This document shows, piece by piece, positions 55,186-63,641 of a stretch of 64,000 bases of DNA. Origin of the DNA: Flavobacterium crassostreae (GTDB lineage Bacteria; Bacteroidota; Bacteroidia; Flavobacteriales; Flavobacteriaceae); assembly GCF_001831475.1 (NCBI RefSeq), contig NZ_CP017688.1, forward strand, positions 2,108,001-2,172,000, given 5' to 3'. Below the pieces are notes generated by a model. The model was not told where the DNA came from. It did not search any database and saw only the letters and a program-made list of their open reading frames with translations. The translations under genes were made by a program, and so were the position numbers. Position 1 is the first letter of the stretch, and every line of letters starts with the position of its first letter.

Positions 55186-55498
55186 TTAAAAACACAAATA
55201 CTTTAATCGATTTTTCTAATCTTGCTCAAACTATCCTAAACCAAGAAACGAGGTATCAAGCCAATAAAAAGATGATTCAAGCTATTTTTAAAACACCAAG
55301 TGTTACTTTTAAGATACTATTCAGTTTCGGTTAACGGTTATTGATAGTTATTATTCTACTCAAATGAGTAAGCGTTTGTATGGTATTGAAGATATTGCAA
55401 ACGAATTACTTAAATACAGCGATGATACTTTAATACTTGAAATTGCTATATTTTTACAAAACCCAACAGAAGGCATAATAAAAGCTTCTTCTTCATAA
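55182..55498 (+). pseudogene. Frameshifted fourth ORF of the defence operon
   Basis: An ATG overlapping the ATPase stop (ATGA) opens a frame MIKNTNTLIDFSNLAQTIL... that stops at 55335. A +1-frame continuation (DTIQFRLTVIDSYYSTQMSKRLYGIEDIANELL ... NPTEG) runs to 55498. The DSYYSTQMSKRLYG segment resembles a family found with such operons that I cannot name with certainty. A one-base indel near 55315 is the simplest explanation, and the product is probably truncated or lost. Confidence 0.6.
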
Positions 55499-55589
55499 TT
55501 TTATCATACTCAGAAGAATAGTCGTTTGAAGCTATTTCAACCAAAATCCCAGCTCTTTTTCCGTGTACTAATACAATTGCTTCTCTAAT
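55490..55589 (-). pseudogene. Fragment of a HipA/HipS N-terminal domain
   Basis: Minus-strand peptide REAIVLVHGKRAGILVEI followed by a YSSEYD segment matches the start of HipA-type proteins (A-x-V-x-x-x-x-x-x-A-G-x-L). It has no start codon of its own and ends after about 33 residues. It is a remnant of a second hip locus next to the decayed fourth ORF. Confidence 0.65.
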
Positions 55590-55617
55590 GATTATTGGGT
55601 TAGAGTTTAAAAAATAT

Positions 55618-55638
55618 AAACAAAATTGTTTACATTTG
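55618..55638 (+). promoter_or_regulatory. Promoter and operator palindrome of the antitoxin gene
   Basis: TACATTTG (55631-55638) matches TAnnTTTG four bases before the ATG at 55643, implying a nearly leaderless mRNA. The palindrome AAACAA-AA-TTGTTT (55618-55631) overlaps its upstream edge and is a natural operator for the HTH antitoxin. Confidence 0.65.
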
Positions 55639-55642
55639 TAGT

Positions 55643-56140
55643 ATGAATACATTAATAGAAAAATACAAAGGCATCCACCCAGGAATACTATTGGAACGCT
55701 TACTTAAGAAAAAAGCGATTTCACAGCGTCCTTTTGCAATTTCTATTGGTGAACATCCGCAAACATTAAATGCCATCACTAAAGGCAAAAGGAAGCTCAA
55801 TATAGCTCTGGCTTTAAAGATTGAGGAAAAATTAAGTTTAGAAGAAGGATCTCTTGCTCTTTTACAGACCTATTTTGACATCAAAGAAGAAAAAAGCAAA
55901 ACAAAGCAAAATACTCCAGATCTAACGCTTTTAAGAAAATCTTTATTTTGGGATACTGACATTTCTAAAATAGATTGGCAAAAACAAAGCATAGCAGTTA
56001 TCAAACGAGTATTTGAACGTGGTAATGCTATTGAAATGAAAGAAATTAAACGTTTTTATAAAAGTGATCAAATAAAAAAAGCACTTGATGAAACAATTCG
56101 TAAGCCTTACACTATTTACAAAAATAAAGAAAACATCTAA
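55643..56140 (+). CDS. HTH antitoxin of an AbiEii-type toxin-antitoxin pair
   Basis: 165 residues. The N-terminal XRE/HigA-like helix-turn-helix is YKGIHPGILLERLLKKKAISQRPFAISIGEHPQTLNAITKGKRKLNIALALKIEEKLSLEEGSL. The C-terminal part (LRKSLFWDTDISKIDWQKQSIAVIKRVFERGNAIEMKEIKRFY) is typical of antitoxins coupled to nucleotidyltransferase toxins in Bacteroidetes. The stop overlaps the toxin start by one base. It should bind its own promoter palindrome. The antitoxin is intact although the toxin is not. Confidence 0.82.
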   Translation: MNTLIEKYKGIHPGILLERLLKKKAISQRPFAISIGEHPQTLNAITKGKRKLNIALALKIEEKLSLEEGSLALLQTYFDIKEEKSKTKQNTPDLTLLRKSLFWDTDISKIDWQKQSIAVIKRVFERGNAIEMKEIKRFYKSDQIKKALDETIRKPYTIYKNKENI

Positions 56141-56680
56141 TGCTATATTATAATACTGTAAACGGTTTATTGAAAAATAGTTTAATAAAATTAATGCAAT
56201 CTGATGTATTCAATGATTTTAGGCTTGTTGGTGGTACAGCATTGAGTTTACAAATTGGTCACAGAGAATCGATTGATATTGATCTATTTAGTGATTCAGA
56301 ATATGGAACATTAGATTTTAATGCCATTGAAAACTATTTAAAAGCAAACTTTGAATATGTCGATTTTTCAAATACAATTCCAGCAATAGGAAAGTCTTAT
56401 TTTATTGGAGAAAACAAAGATAACACGGTAACACTTGATGTGTAATTACACTGATTCATTTATCCAATCTCCTATTGAAGTTGATGGTATTAGAATGGCA
56501 ACTATTGAGGAAATTATTGCAATGAAAATTGATGTTGTACAACGAGGAGGAAGAAAAAAAGATTTTTGGGACTTACATGATTTATTGCAATCATACAATA
56601 CCAATCAAATGTTAGATTTATATGAACTTAGATATCCTTATACACATGTTGTATGCTATAATAGAAAAACTGAACGATGA
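56140..56680 (+). pseudogene. AbiEii-type nucleotidyltransferase toxin, frameshifted
   Basis: The first part (56140-56445) has the nucleotidyltransferase core RLVGGTALSLQIGHRESIDIDLFSDSEYGTLDF with the G-G-T and D-x-D motifs and ends prematurely at DV-stop. The rest (YTDSFIQSPIEVDGIRMATIEEIIAMKIDVVQRGGRKKDFWDLHDLL) continues in the next frame up to 56680. One extra base near 56440 restores a single protein of the expected type. The last residues (THVVCYNRKTER) look unrelated, so the C-terminus is also damaged. Confidence 0.8.
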
Positions 56681-57141
56681 AAAAATATTTATTAATTATT
56701 TGTATGTTAATTGCAATTTCTTGCCAGAAGAAAGCAAGCGTCAAGGAAACAAACATTGAGAATTCAACATTACCAAAAAATGAAAATAGAATTGTAGAAA
56801 CAATTTCCGAAAAGAATACAGATATTGAAAGTGTACAAAATATTGACCGACCAAAACAGAGTGAAATAATAAAATCGAAATATGATTCTAAATTACTTTT
56901 TGGAATTTGGACATATGACCCAAAAGGTCCACATGCAGATTTTGAATTGACTAAAAAATCATTTTATGTTGTAGACTATGATGGTGATGGAGATATGCCT
57001 TACATAATAAACCAAGATACAATCAGAGTTTACTACAATGATTATGTTAGTGTTGGTATAATTAAAAATGCTACAAAAGACACTTTGAAAATTGACTGGG
57101 ACGAAAGCGGAATAACAAATTATGTTAAGTGGAAAGGATAA
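56677..57141 (+). CDS. Lipoprotein, unknown function (154 aa)
   Basis: Signal MKKYLLIICMLIAISC with lipobox IAISC (Cys16). The mature part has a Lys/Glu-rich linker and a folded C-terminal domain (LLFGIWTYDPKGPHADFELTKKSFYVVDYDGDGDMPYIINQ...TNYVKWKG), resembling small lipocalin-like DUF proteins. Its ATG overlaps the end of the decayed toxin frame. It is followed by a long imperfect hairpin, as is the next gene, which suggests it is an acquired single-gene unit. Confidence 0.7.
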   Translation: MKKYLLIICMLIAISCQKKASVKETNIENSTLPKNENRIVETISEKNTDIESVQNIDRPKQSEIIKSKYDSKLLFGIWTYDPKGPHADFELTKKSFYVVDYDGDGDMPYIINQDTIRVYYNDYVSVGIIKNATKDTLKIDWDESGITNYVKWKG

Positions 57142-57156
57142 TTACAGCATACAACA

Positions 57157-57268
57157 GCCATTTAGCAATATTGCGAATTTTGTGGTGAATTCACGTTTAC
57201 GTTTCGCAAGAAATTTTATCTTTAACAGAAAATAATCCGTTACGAAGTTCGCAACATCGCTAAGTGGC
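57157..57268. other. Long imperfect inverted repeat after the lipoprotein gene
   Basis: Arms 57157-57182 and 57243-57268 pair over 26 positions with six mismatches, all transitions. They start GCCATTTAGC and end GCTAAGTGGC. CGTTAGTGGC follows at 57274-57283. Size and asymmetry recall integron attC sites; alternatively it is a terminator-like or mobile palindromic element. Confidence 0.6.
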
Positions 57269-57348
57269 GAAACGTTAGTGGCAAGTTTGGCGCAGAAGAA
57301 GAACGAATATATATATGGTTAAAATACAAATGATTAACCACCTGAAAA

Positions 57349-57999
57349 ATGCATAATATAACTCTTATTTCAACTAATCATAAGGAAAGTGGAAAATGTA
57401 ATTCTGATGAATTATATAAAATCATCGAATCTATAAATCCAGAAGTGATTTTTGAAGAACTGCCAAGCGAAAGGTTTGATGACTATTACAATGGTATTCT
57501 GACTTATGAAAGTCTTGAAGTAAAATGTATCAAAAAGTATTTACAAAACTATAGAATTAAACACCTCCCAGTCGATATTGCTAATCCAAATCGGTCTTCC
57601 ATTGAAATTTTGATGTTTGAAAAATTTGAAAGAGACGCTGAATATATAAAATTAAAGAGCGAACACAACTTATTAAAATCACATAAAGGTTTTGGTTATC
57701 TCAATAGTGATAAATCTATAGATTTAGTTAAGAAATGGACTCTTGTAGAAAAAAGAATTTTAGAATCTGCTACAAACAAAGATATGTTTCTTCATACATA
57801 CGAATTATTTTTCGAAGATGTTTATAATCGAGAAAATGCAATGCTTCAAAATATTTACAATTACAGCAAAGAAAATGAGTATAATCAGGCTGTATTTTTA
57901 CTTGGTTGCGGTCATAGAAAATCAATAATCGAAAAAATTATAGAATGTGAAAAAAAGTCAGAAATTAAATTGAATTGGACGATATTTGGTAACGAATAA
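57349..57999 (+). CDS. TraB/TIKI/GumN-like protein (216 aa)
   Basis: 216 residues. Signature segments of the TraB-PrgY/TIKI superfamily: ISTNHKESGKCNSDELYKIIESINPEVIFEELPSERFDDYY at the start (the EELP glutamate motif) and VFLLGCGHRKSIIEKI near the end (GxxH motif). Members are putative metal-dependent proteases or hydrolases. It has no signal peptide or membrane segment here, so it is cytoplasmic. It stands alone between two long hairpins and looks like an acquired cassette. Superfamily call fair, substrate unknown. Confidence 0.65.
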   Translation: MHNITLISTNHKESGKCNSDELYKIIESINPEVIFEELPSERFDDYYNGILTYESLEVKCIKKYLQNYRIKHLPVDIANPNRSSIEILMFEKFERDAEYIKLKSEHNLLKSHKGFGYLNSDKSIDLVKKWTLVEKRILESATNKDMFLHTYELFFEDVYNRENAMLQNIYNYSKENEYNQAVFLLGCGHRKSIIEKIIECEKKSEIKLNWTIFGNE

Positions 58000-58019
58000 A
58001 AAAACTGCCACTAATAGCC

Positions 58020-58126
58020 GTTACACGAGATTTGGGCATTTGGCTTAATTTAAAAAAGGTTCTATATTTGGAAAATTTGTGCATAATGAAAAAAACTTGC
58101 ATCTTTAATCCCAAACCTCGTGTAGC
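58020..58126. other. Imperfect inverted repeat after the TraB-like gene
   Basis: GTTACACGAGATTTGGG (58020-58036) pairs with CCCAAACCTCGTGTAGC (58110-58126), 15 of 17 positions. CTGCCACTAATAG precedes it at 58005, the complement-type of CGTTAGTGGCAA left of the gene. The TraB-like gene is thus framed by related hairpin sites. Confidence 0.6.
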
Positions 58127-58275
58127 GCCAGAACGATAGGGAATTAATCATCCAAAACTTCACATCCTTTCAACAAGCGGAAGAAGATTTTAATCCTATT
58201 TGTTTCAAAGGTAAATATTGGGAATTTATAAAGGAAGATTTTGAAGAAGTCATTAATGAGTTTAAAAAAGCATAA
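58127..58275 (+). pseudogene. C-terminal gene remnant
   Basis: A frame with no start codon encodes ELIIQNFTSFQQAEEDFNPI, then KGKYWEFIKEDFEEVINEFKKA and a stop at 58275. It looks like the tail of a real protein of unknown family, cut at the hairpin. Nothing else is seen between here and 58498. Confidence 0.4.
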
Positions 58276-58497
58276 TTTCTTTTTGACAGCTTTAATACAG
58301 TTTTTCTATTATGAAACATCCCCAGTCTACTTTTCATTAACTTCAAATACCTGGCTTTCATTTCAGTAGAAAGAAAAGAAATATCAAGCAGCCCCTTCCA
58401 TTTAGGAGTTGCTTTTATCTTTAAATTTACTTTCCATATACTCCTGATAAAATCAAAACGACTTTTTTACTTTTATAACAATAAAACACCCTTAAAT

Positions 58498-58597
58498 TAT
58501 ATTGAAACACATATAATTTAGGTCTAAAAAATTATTTTATATTGAAATACATATAATATATATTTTTTTACTATTTTTATATCCAAAAGCATATAAT
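58498..58597 (+). promoter_or_regulatory. Three operator repeats before hipB, spaced 40 bp
   Basis: Copies at 58498-58517, 58538-58557 and 58578-58597 share TATAT...A..CATATAAT (the first two differ at one base). Each has ATATAAT opposite ATTATAT-like sequence, giving partial dyad symmetry. Start-to-start spacing is exactly 40 bp and the third abuts the hipB ATG. They are the likely binding sites of HipB. Confidence 0.75.
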
Positions 58598-58795
58598 ATG
58601 GATTCAATTGCCAATTTTGTAAAAACAAGACGTAAACAAGCTAATCTTACTCAAGAAGAGTTTGCTATGAAAGCAGGTGTTGCATTAACAGTCATTCGAA
58701 AAATAGAACAAGGCAAAGAGAATTTAAGCTTGTCTAAAGTGAATCAAGTTTTAAAAATGTTTGGTCATTCTGTAGGTCCAATAATTGAAAAGTAA
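58598..58795 (+). CDS. hipB: HipB-like antitoxin/repressor
   Basis: 65 residues, one XRE helix-turn-helix: MDSIANFVKTRRKQANLTQEEFAMKAGVALTVIRKIEQGKENLSLSKVNQVLKMFGHSVGPI. It is the DNA-binding protein of the operon and should repress it through the three repeats just upstream. It lacks the C-terminal extension of E. coli HipB, as in tripartite hipBST loci. The stop is 1 bp before the hipS ATG. Confidence 0.88.
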   Translation: MDSIANFVKTRRKQANLTQEEFAMKAGVALTVIRKIEQGKENLSLSKVNQVLKMFGHSVGPIIEK

Positions 58796-58796
58796 G

Positions 58797-59132
58797 ATGA
58801 GACAAGCTATAATAAAATATAATAATCAAAGAGCAGGGGTATTAAGCGAACAAGATAGTGGAGAATATAATTTTGTTTACGATACTGAATATTGTGCAAA
58901 TCACCCCGACGACTTTATTACTTTTAATATGCCCGTACGCACACAAACCTATACAAGCAAGTATTTATTTCCTTTTTTTGATGGGTTAATTCCTGAAGGC
59001 TGGCTGTTGAATATAGCTGCAGAAAGTTGGAAAATTAATAAAAATGACCGAATGGGATTGTTATTGGCTTGTTGCCAAAATAGTATTGGTGCGGTAAGTG
59101 TTCACCCTTTAATTCAAAGTGAAAATGCGTAG
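58797..59132 (+). CDS. hipS: HipS-like protein (separate HipA N-terminal subdomain)
   Basis: 111 residues from the ATG at 58797 (the TTG at 58785 overlaps hipB and is less likely). It starts MRQAIIKYNNQRAGVLSEQDSGEYNFVYD and has NMPVRTQTYTSKYLFPFFDGLIPEGWLLNIAAESWKI...GLLLACCQNSIGAVSVHPL. This is the N-subdomain-1 of HipA, present as a separate protein. In hipBST systems HipS is the antitoxin that neutralises the kinase HipT. The end overlaps hipT by 8 nt. Confidence 0.85.
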   Translation: MRQAIIKYNNQRAGVLSEQDSGEYNFVYDTEYCANHPDDFITFNMPVRTQTYTSKYLFPFFDGLIPEGWLLNIAAESWKINKNDRMGLLLACCQNSIGAVSVHPLIQSENA

Positions 59133-60078
59133 ATGTTTGTATTGCTATCAGGAACTTGAAGATGATAATAACGACTATTATCACGCAAAATGTAATAAAG
59201 CATTTTATGGTACAAGTAAAGCTCCAAGTCTTCCCTACCGATTAGAAGATATGGCTAAACTTGCAAAAGAAGCCATTGAACTATCCATAACCGTTCCTGG
59301 TGTACAGCCAAAATTATCTTTGAGTTTAATACAATCAAACTTAGAAGAGGGACAATCAGGACGTTTAACTATAATGGATGCTCTGGATGGAAATTACATT
59401 TTAAAACCACAAAATCAGTTATATGAGCAAATGCCTGAGAACGAGCATTTATCTATGAAATTAGCTGAATTATTTAACATTAACGTAGTTCCTCATAATT
59501 TGATTCCCTTGGCTTCGGGCGAATTGTGCTATATAACAAAGCGTATTGACCGACCAGCTCCCAATGCTAAAATACATATGATTGATTTACTGCAAATAGC
59601 AGAGCTTGAAGACAAATATAAAGGAACAATGGAAATGGTAGCTAAAACAATAGGAGAATTATCTGCAAATACCCTGCTAGACAAATTGCGCTTTTTTGAA
59701 TTGGCAGTTTTTAATTATATCATTGGAAATAATGATATGCACTTGAAAAATTTCTCCATGTGGCATCCAAATTTAAGCTGGGAACTATCGCCTGCCTATG
59801 ATCTATTAAATGTAAAAATCATATTACCAAAAGATGATGAAGATACAGCTTTATTGTTTGGAGGAAAAAAGAAAAATTTTACTAAAAAATATTTTGATCG
59901 ATTTGGAGCTGTTTTAGAATTAAATGAAAAACAAGTTAATTTTGTCTACATGAGATTAGAAAAATGGCGTCTAAAAGCAATTGAACTTATTCAACAATCT
60001 TTTTTGGATGATGAAAAAAAGGACAATTACACTGCATTAATCGAGAAAAGGACACAACTATTTCTTTCTGAAAAATAA
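59125..60078 (+). CDS. hipT: HipT-like serine/threonine kinase toxin
   Basis: 317 residues from the ATG at 59125 (MRRCLYCYQELEDD). It opens with a CxxC...C pair, then the Gly-rich loop with serine (SITVPGVQPKLS), the ATP-binding lysine region GNYILKPQ, the hinge ELCYITKRID, the catalytic GNNDMHLKNFSMW and the metal-binding SPAYDLLNVK. Length and motifs fit the shorter HipT toxins, which phosphorylate aminoacyl-tRNA synthetases such as TrpS; the target here is not known. All key motifs are present, so it is probably active. Confidence 0.87.
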   Translation: MRRCLYCYQELEDDNNDYYHAKCNKAFYGTSKAPSLPYRLEDMAKLAKEAIELSITVPGVQPKLSLSLIQSNLEEGQSGRLTIMDALDGNYILKPQNQLYEQMPENEHLSMKLAELFNINVVPHNLIPLASGELCYITKRIDRPAPNAKIHMIDLLQIAELEDKYKGTMEMVAKTIGELSANTLLDKLRFFELAVFNYIIGNNDMHLKNFSMWHPNLSWELSPAYDLLNVKIILPKDDEDTALLFGGKKKNFTKKYFDRFGAVLELNEKQVNFVYMRLEKWRLKAIELIQQSFLDDEKKDNYTALIEKRTQLFLSEK

Positions 60079-60185
60079 ATTATAATTTATTTTCACTAGC
60101 ACTAAATAACACAATAACGACAAACAACTACACCTTTCGTACACCTCTACCTCTCCCATTCCTTTAATTATAAGGATTATTACTT

Positions 60186-60203
60186 ATTGTATCGGGAAGT
60201 AAT
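60186..60203 (+). other. Candidate attR of the mnmE island
   Basis: ATTGTATCGGGAAGTAA-type sequence: TGTATCGGGAA is identical to the mnmE end at 36571-36581, and the stop-like TAA follows after one substitution. A codon reading TGT ATC GGG AAG TAA would be a normal mnmE ending of a relative. Placement fits the end of the island cargo. Confidence 0.5.
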
Positions 60204-60618
60204 AAGCACTTTTGTTAGTGATGATGCCCAAAGTATAGCAAAGCGATTAGGAATCATTTTATTTCGCTTATGTATGATATTTACAGCCATCCGTAAGTTT
60301 GACACAAAGGACCATCACATAGAAGTGTATTGCTCGGATAGTGATTTTGAAACCGCTTTAACGCTAATAAAAACCTATTTGCAGCACAGTATCATTATGT
60401 TCGAAAACTTACCAAAACAAGAAGAAGGCGGTGTTTTTAAATCAGGGCAAAACAAAAAATTATTCTTTGATGCCCTACCCCAAAGATTCAGTCGTGGAGA
60501 AGCAGTTGAGATAGCTAAAAATTTTAATATAGCCGAAAGAACAGCGGGCACTTTTCTAAAATCCTGCTTAGGTAAATACTTACAACAGCCTGAATATGGG
60601 GTGTATGAAAAAAATTAG
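60187..60618 (+). pseudogene. Truncated DUF3987-type (mobile-element primase/helicase) gene
   Basis: The open frame (no ATG; first codon TTG inside the candidate att site) encodes RLGIILFRLCMIFTAIRKF, SDSDFETALTLIKTYLQHSIIMFENLPKQ and LPQRFSRGEAVEIAKNFNIAERTAGTFLKSCLGKYL. This is the C-terminal end of DUF3987 proteins found in other Bacteroidetes elements. About three quarters of the protein is missing. It is probably a remnant of an older element in tandem at the same site. Confidence 0.7.
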
Positions 60619-60899
60619 TTATTCAAGACACAAAAAAACACTACAAATTAATTCAAATTTTATATACAATCACCCATTTTTTAAATGATAAATATCACTA
60701 AAAGTAGGTATAGTAAAATCCTACAAAATAGTGTTAATTTGCTTTTCACCTACAAAAACAAATTAAATACTTAATAAATCAATTCAAAAAAGGAAGCGCT
60801 TTATGGTTTCCATCATTAATGCTAATAAAATATTCAATACTTTAGCAACTGAATTTGTAAAAATTCGTAAAAACATTTCTTAAATACCAAACAATACCA

Positions 60900-62408
60900 A
60901 TGGCTAAAATAGATACTAGCACTTTTGAACAAAAACTCTTTAAATCAGCAGATAAACTGCGTAAAAATATTGATGCTGCCGAATACAAACATGTAGTTTT
61001 AGGTTTAATTTTCTTAAAATACATCTCTGAATCTTTTGGAGAATTATACGAAAAACTTCAAGCCGACCAATATTCAGACCCTGAAGACAGAGACGAATAT
61101 CTAGCGAAAAATACATTTTTTGTGCCTAAAGAAGCACGTTGGAGCCACATTCACGCCAATGCGAAGCTTCCAACCATTGGGCAAACCATTGACGAAGCCA
61201 TGCAAGCCATTGAGAACGAAAATAAAGAACTAAAAAACGTACTCCCTCAAGTTTACGGTAGAGCCAATCTCGACAAAACATCCTTAGGGGAATTGATTGA
61301 TTTGATTTCGAACACCGAGCTTGAAGCCGAAAACCTAAAATCGAAAGACCTTTTTGGGAGAGTGTACGAATACTTTTTGGGAGAGTTTGCCAATGCCGAA
61401 GGTAAAAAAGGCGGACAATTCTATACCCCAAAATCAATTGTGAAATTGATGGTCGAAATGATCGAACCCTACAAAGGCCGTGTCTATGACCCTGCAAGCG
61501 GTAGCGGTGGTATGTTTGTTATGAGCGAAAAGTTTGTTACAGAACACAGCGGAAACATCCAAGACATTACCGTTTATGGACAAGAAAGTAACCAAACTAC
61601 TTGGAAACTGTCTAAAATGAATCTTGCCATTCGCAACATCAACTCCAAATTTGTGGCGTGGAATACCGAAGGTACATTCCTGAAAGATGCCCACCCCGAC
61701 TTAAAAGCCGATTTCATATTAGCCAACCCACCTTTTAACCAAAGCGAATGGGGAATGGATATTTTGCAAGAAGACGGTCGCTGGAAATACGGCACACCAC
61801 CAAGCGGAAACGCCAATTACGGCTGGATGCAGCACATGTTGTACCACCTTGCACCACGAGGCGTTATGGCAACGGTTTTATCTAACGGTTCGTTGAGTTC
61901 TAATACCTCTGGCGAAGGCGAAATTCGTAAAAACTTAATAGAAAACGATTTAGTAGAATGTATTGTAGCCTTACCGAAACAATTGTTTTACAACACCGGT
62001 ATTCCCGCATGTATTTGGTTTTTACGCAGAGAAAAAGCCAACCACAGCCGTGAAGTACTGTTTATTGACGCTAGTGAACTAGGTTTTATGAAAGACCGAG
62101 TACACCGTGATTTGGCTCATGAAGACATGGACTTAATTACAACTACGTATCACAATTGGCGTAAAAGTGAAAACTACCACAACATCAAAGGTTTTTGCAA
62201 ATCTGCAACTATTGCCGAAATAGAAAAACACAACCATGTTTTAACACCAGGGCGTTATGTAGGCATTGAAGCCGTAGCAGACGACGGAATCCCTTTTGAA
62301 ACCAAAATGGAAGCATTGACTACTACCTTAAAAGAACAAATGGACAAAGAAGTAGCACTGAATAACGAAATAGCTACACAATTAGCTAAAATTGGATTAT
62401 CGTTATGA
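60900..62408 (+). CDS. hsdM: Type I restriction-modification methyltransferase subunit
   Basis: 502 residues. N-terminal helical HsdM_N ([38 protein letters not shown]), then [15 protein letters not shown], motif [12 protein letters not shown] and the catalytic NPPF ([11 protein letters not shown]). It methylates adenine in the sequence chosen by HsdS and forms the M2S complex. It begins 281 bp after the DUF3987 fragment, in a gap where I see nothing else. The stop overlaps hsdS (ATGA). The hsdR gene is not in the window. Confidence 0.97.
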   Translation: MAKIDTSTFEQKLFKSADKLRKNIDAAEYKHVVLGLIFLKYISESFGELYEKLQADQYSDPEDRDEYLAKNTFFVPKEARWSHIHANAKLPTIGQTIDEAMQAIENENKELKNVLPQVYGRANLDKTSLGELIDLISNTELEAENLKSKDLFGRVYEYFLGEFANAEGKKGGQFYTPKSIVKLMVEMIEPYKGRVYDPASGSGGMFVMSEKFVTEHSGNIQDITVYGQESNQTTWKLSKMNLAIRNINSKFVAWNTEGTFLKDAHPDLKADFILANPPFNQSEWGMDILQEDGRWKYGTPPSGNANYGWMQHMLYHLAPRGVMATVLSNGSLSSNTSGEGEIRKNLIENDLVECIVALPKQLFYNTGIPACIWFLRREKANHSREVLFIDASELGFMKDRVHRDLAHEDMDLITTTYHNWRKSENYHNIKGFCKSATIAEIEKHNHVLTPGRYVGIEAVADDGIPFETKMEALTTTLKEQMDKEVALNNEIATQLAKIGLSL

Positions 62409-63637
62409 GTGAAGTGAAAAACATACCTGAGGGTTGGGTGGAATCATCCTTGAGTGAAATTGCCCTAGTAAATCCAAGAGAATCAATATCTAAAGGATCT
62501 ATTGCAACAAATATTCCAATGGACTGTATAGATTCATTTTCAAAAAAGATTCAACGCTATTATTCAAAAGGATTTGAAGGCGGTACAAAATTTAGAAACG
62601 GTGATACTTTATTAGCAAGAATAACACCTTGTTTAGAAAATGGAAAGACCGCTTTTGTAGATATTCTTTACGAAAATGAAATTGGATTTGGATCAACTGA
62701 ATATTTAGTTTTTAGAGAGATTAAAGAAAAAAGCGATAAGCATTTTATATATTATCTTTCTATTTCACCAAGATTTAGAGAAATTGCAATAAAAGCAATG
62801 AGTGGAACTTCTGGAAGACAGAGAGTTCAAACAGATATGCTAATAAATCACAAATTTTATCTTCCAAAATATGAAGAACAAAAATCCATAGCCGCAATCC
62901 TAACCGCTTTTGATGATAAAATTGAATTACTACAAGCCCAAAACAAAACCCTAGAAGAAACGGCACAAACTATTTTTGCTGAATGGTTTGGGAAATATCA
63001 AATTGAGGATGAATTGCCTGATGGTTGGAGAGTTGGGAAGTTATCAGAAATAGCAAATTTAAAATCTGGTTTTGCATTTAAAGCAGAAGATTTTATTGAA
63101 GAATCAAATTATAAAGCAATAAAAATTAAAGATTTAAAAGGAAATGGAAACATTAGTTTAACTGATGTTTCAGCAATTACCGAAGAGATTACAAAATTGG
63201 ACAGAGTTCAATATTTCAAATTAAATGAAGGAGATATTTTGTTAGCAATGTCTGGAAATACTACAGGTAAGATTGGTGTTTTACCATCATCAGACAATGA
63301 AATTTATTTAAATCAGCGAGTTGGTAAATTTTTTATGAAGCAAAATAAATACAATAGCTTCTTGTATAATTTTTTAATGTCTGGTTCTTTTGAAGAGAAA
63401 ATATTAGCTATGGGATACGGAAGTGCTCAACCAAATATCAATCCAAGTCAGATTGAAAATATTGAGATTATATATCCTGATGAGACCAAAATGATTGATT
63501 ATTTAAATATTTCAAATCCAATTTTTGAAAAAGTATTAAAAAACAACACCCAAATCCAAACCCTCACCAAAACCCGTGATGAATTATTACCAAGATTAAT
63601 GAGTGGAGCCGTGCGGGTAAATGAATTTAAAAAATAA
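62405..63637 (+). CDS. hsdS: Type I restriction-modification specificity subunit
   Basis: 410 residues with two target-recognition domains (about 1-150, starting [19 protein letters not shown]; and about 200-350, starting [19 protein letters not shown]), each followed by a conserved coiled-coil spacer ([57 protein letters not shown]). It defines the bipartite DNA target of the HsdM/HsdR complex. Both halves are intact. It is translationally coupled to hsdM and followed 4 bp later by the rhuM-like gene. Confidence 0.96.
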   Translation: MSEVKNIPEGWVESSLSEIALVNPRESISKGSIATNIPMDCIDSFSKKIQRYYSKGFEGGTKFRNGDTLLARITPCLENGKTAFVDILYENEIGFGSTEYLVFREIKEKSDKHFIYYLSISPRFREIAIKAMSGTSGRQRVQTDMLINHKFYLPKYEEQKSIAAILTAFDDKIELLQAQNKTLEETAQTIFAEWFGKYQIEDELPDGWRVGKLSEIANLKSGFAFKAEDFIEESNYKAIKIKDLKGNGNISLTDVSAITEEITKLDRVQYFKLNEGDILLAMSGNTTGKIGVLPSSDNEIYLNQRVGKFFMKQNKYNSFLYNFLMSGSFEEKILAMGYGSAQPNINPSQIENIEIIYPDETKMIDYLNISNPIFEKVLKNNTQIQTLTKTRDELLPRLMSGAVRVNEFKK

Positions 63638-63641
63638 ACCT

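Larger units (their letters stand above)
36586..60203 (+). mobile_element. Mobilizable genomic island at mnmE (about 23.6 kb)
   Basis: It starts with a tyrosine recombinase 149 bp after mnmE and contains excisionase-like, replication (primase-helicase, TOPRIM primase), mobilization (BfmA-like, MobB relaxase) and ParA genes, followed by defence cargo. There are no type IV secretion (Tra) genes, so it would need a helper element for transfer. The right end is placed at the second copy of the mnmE-end sequence (60186-60203); that end is less certain than the left. Confidence 0.75.

Noticed and set aside
36586..60203. Self-transmissible conjugative element
   Set aside because: No TraG/VirD4, TraA-Q or other type IV secretion genes were found; only mobilization genes.
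60842..61497. Minus-strand ORFs over hsdM
   Set aside because: Complement of a clear methyltransferase gene; composition atypical (many Arg/Ser/Leu).
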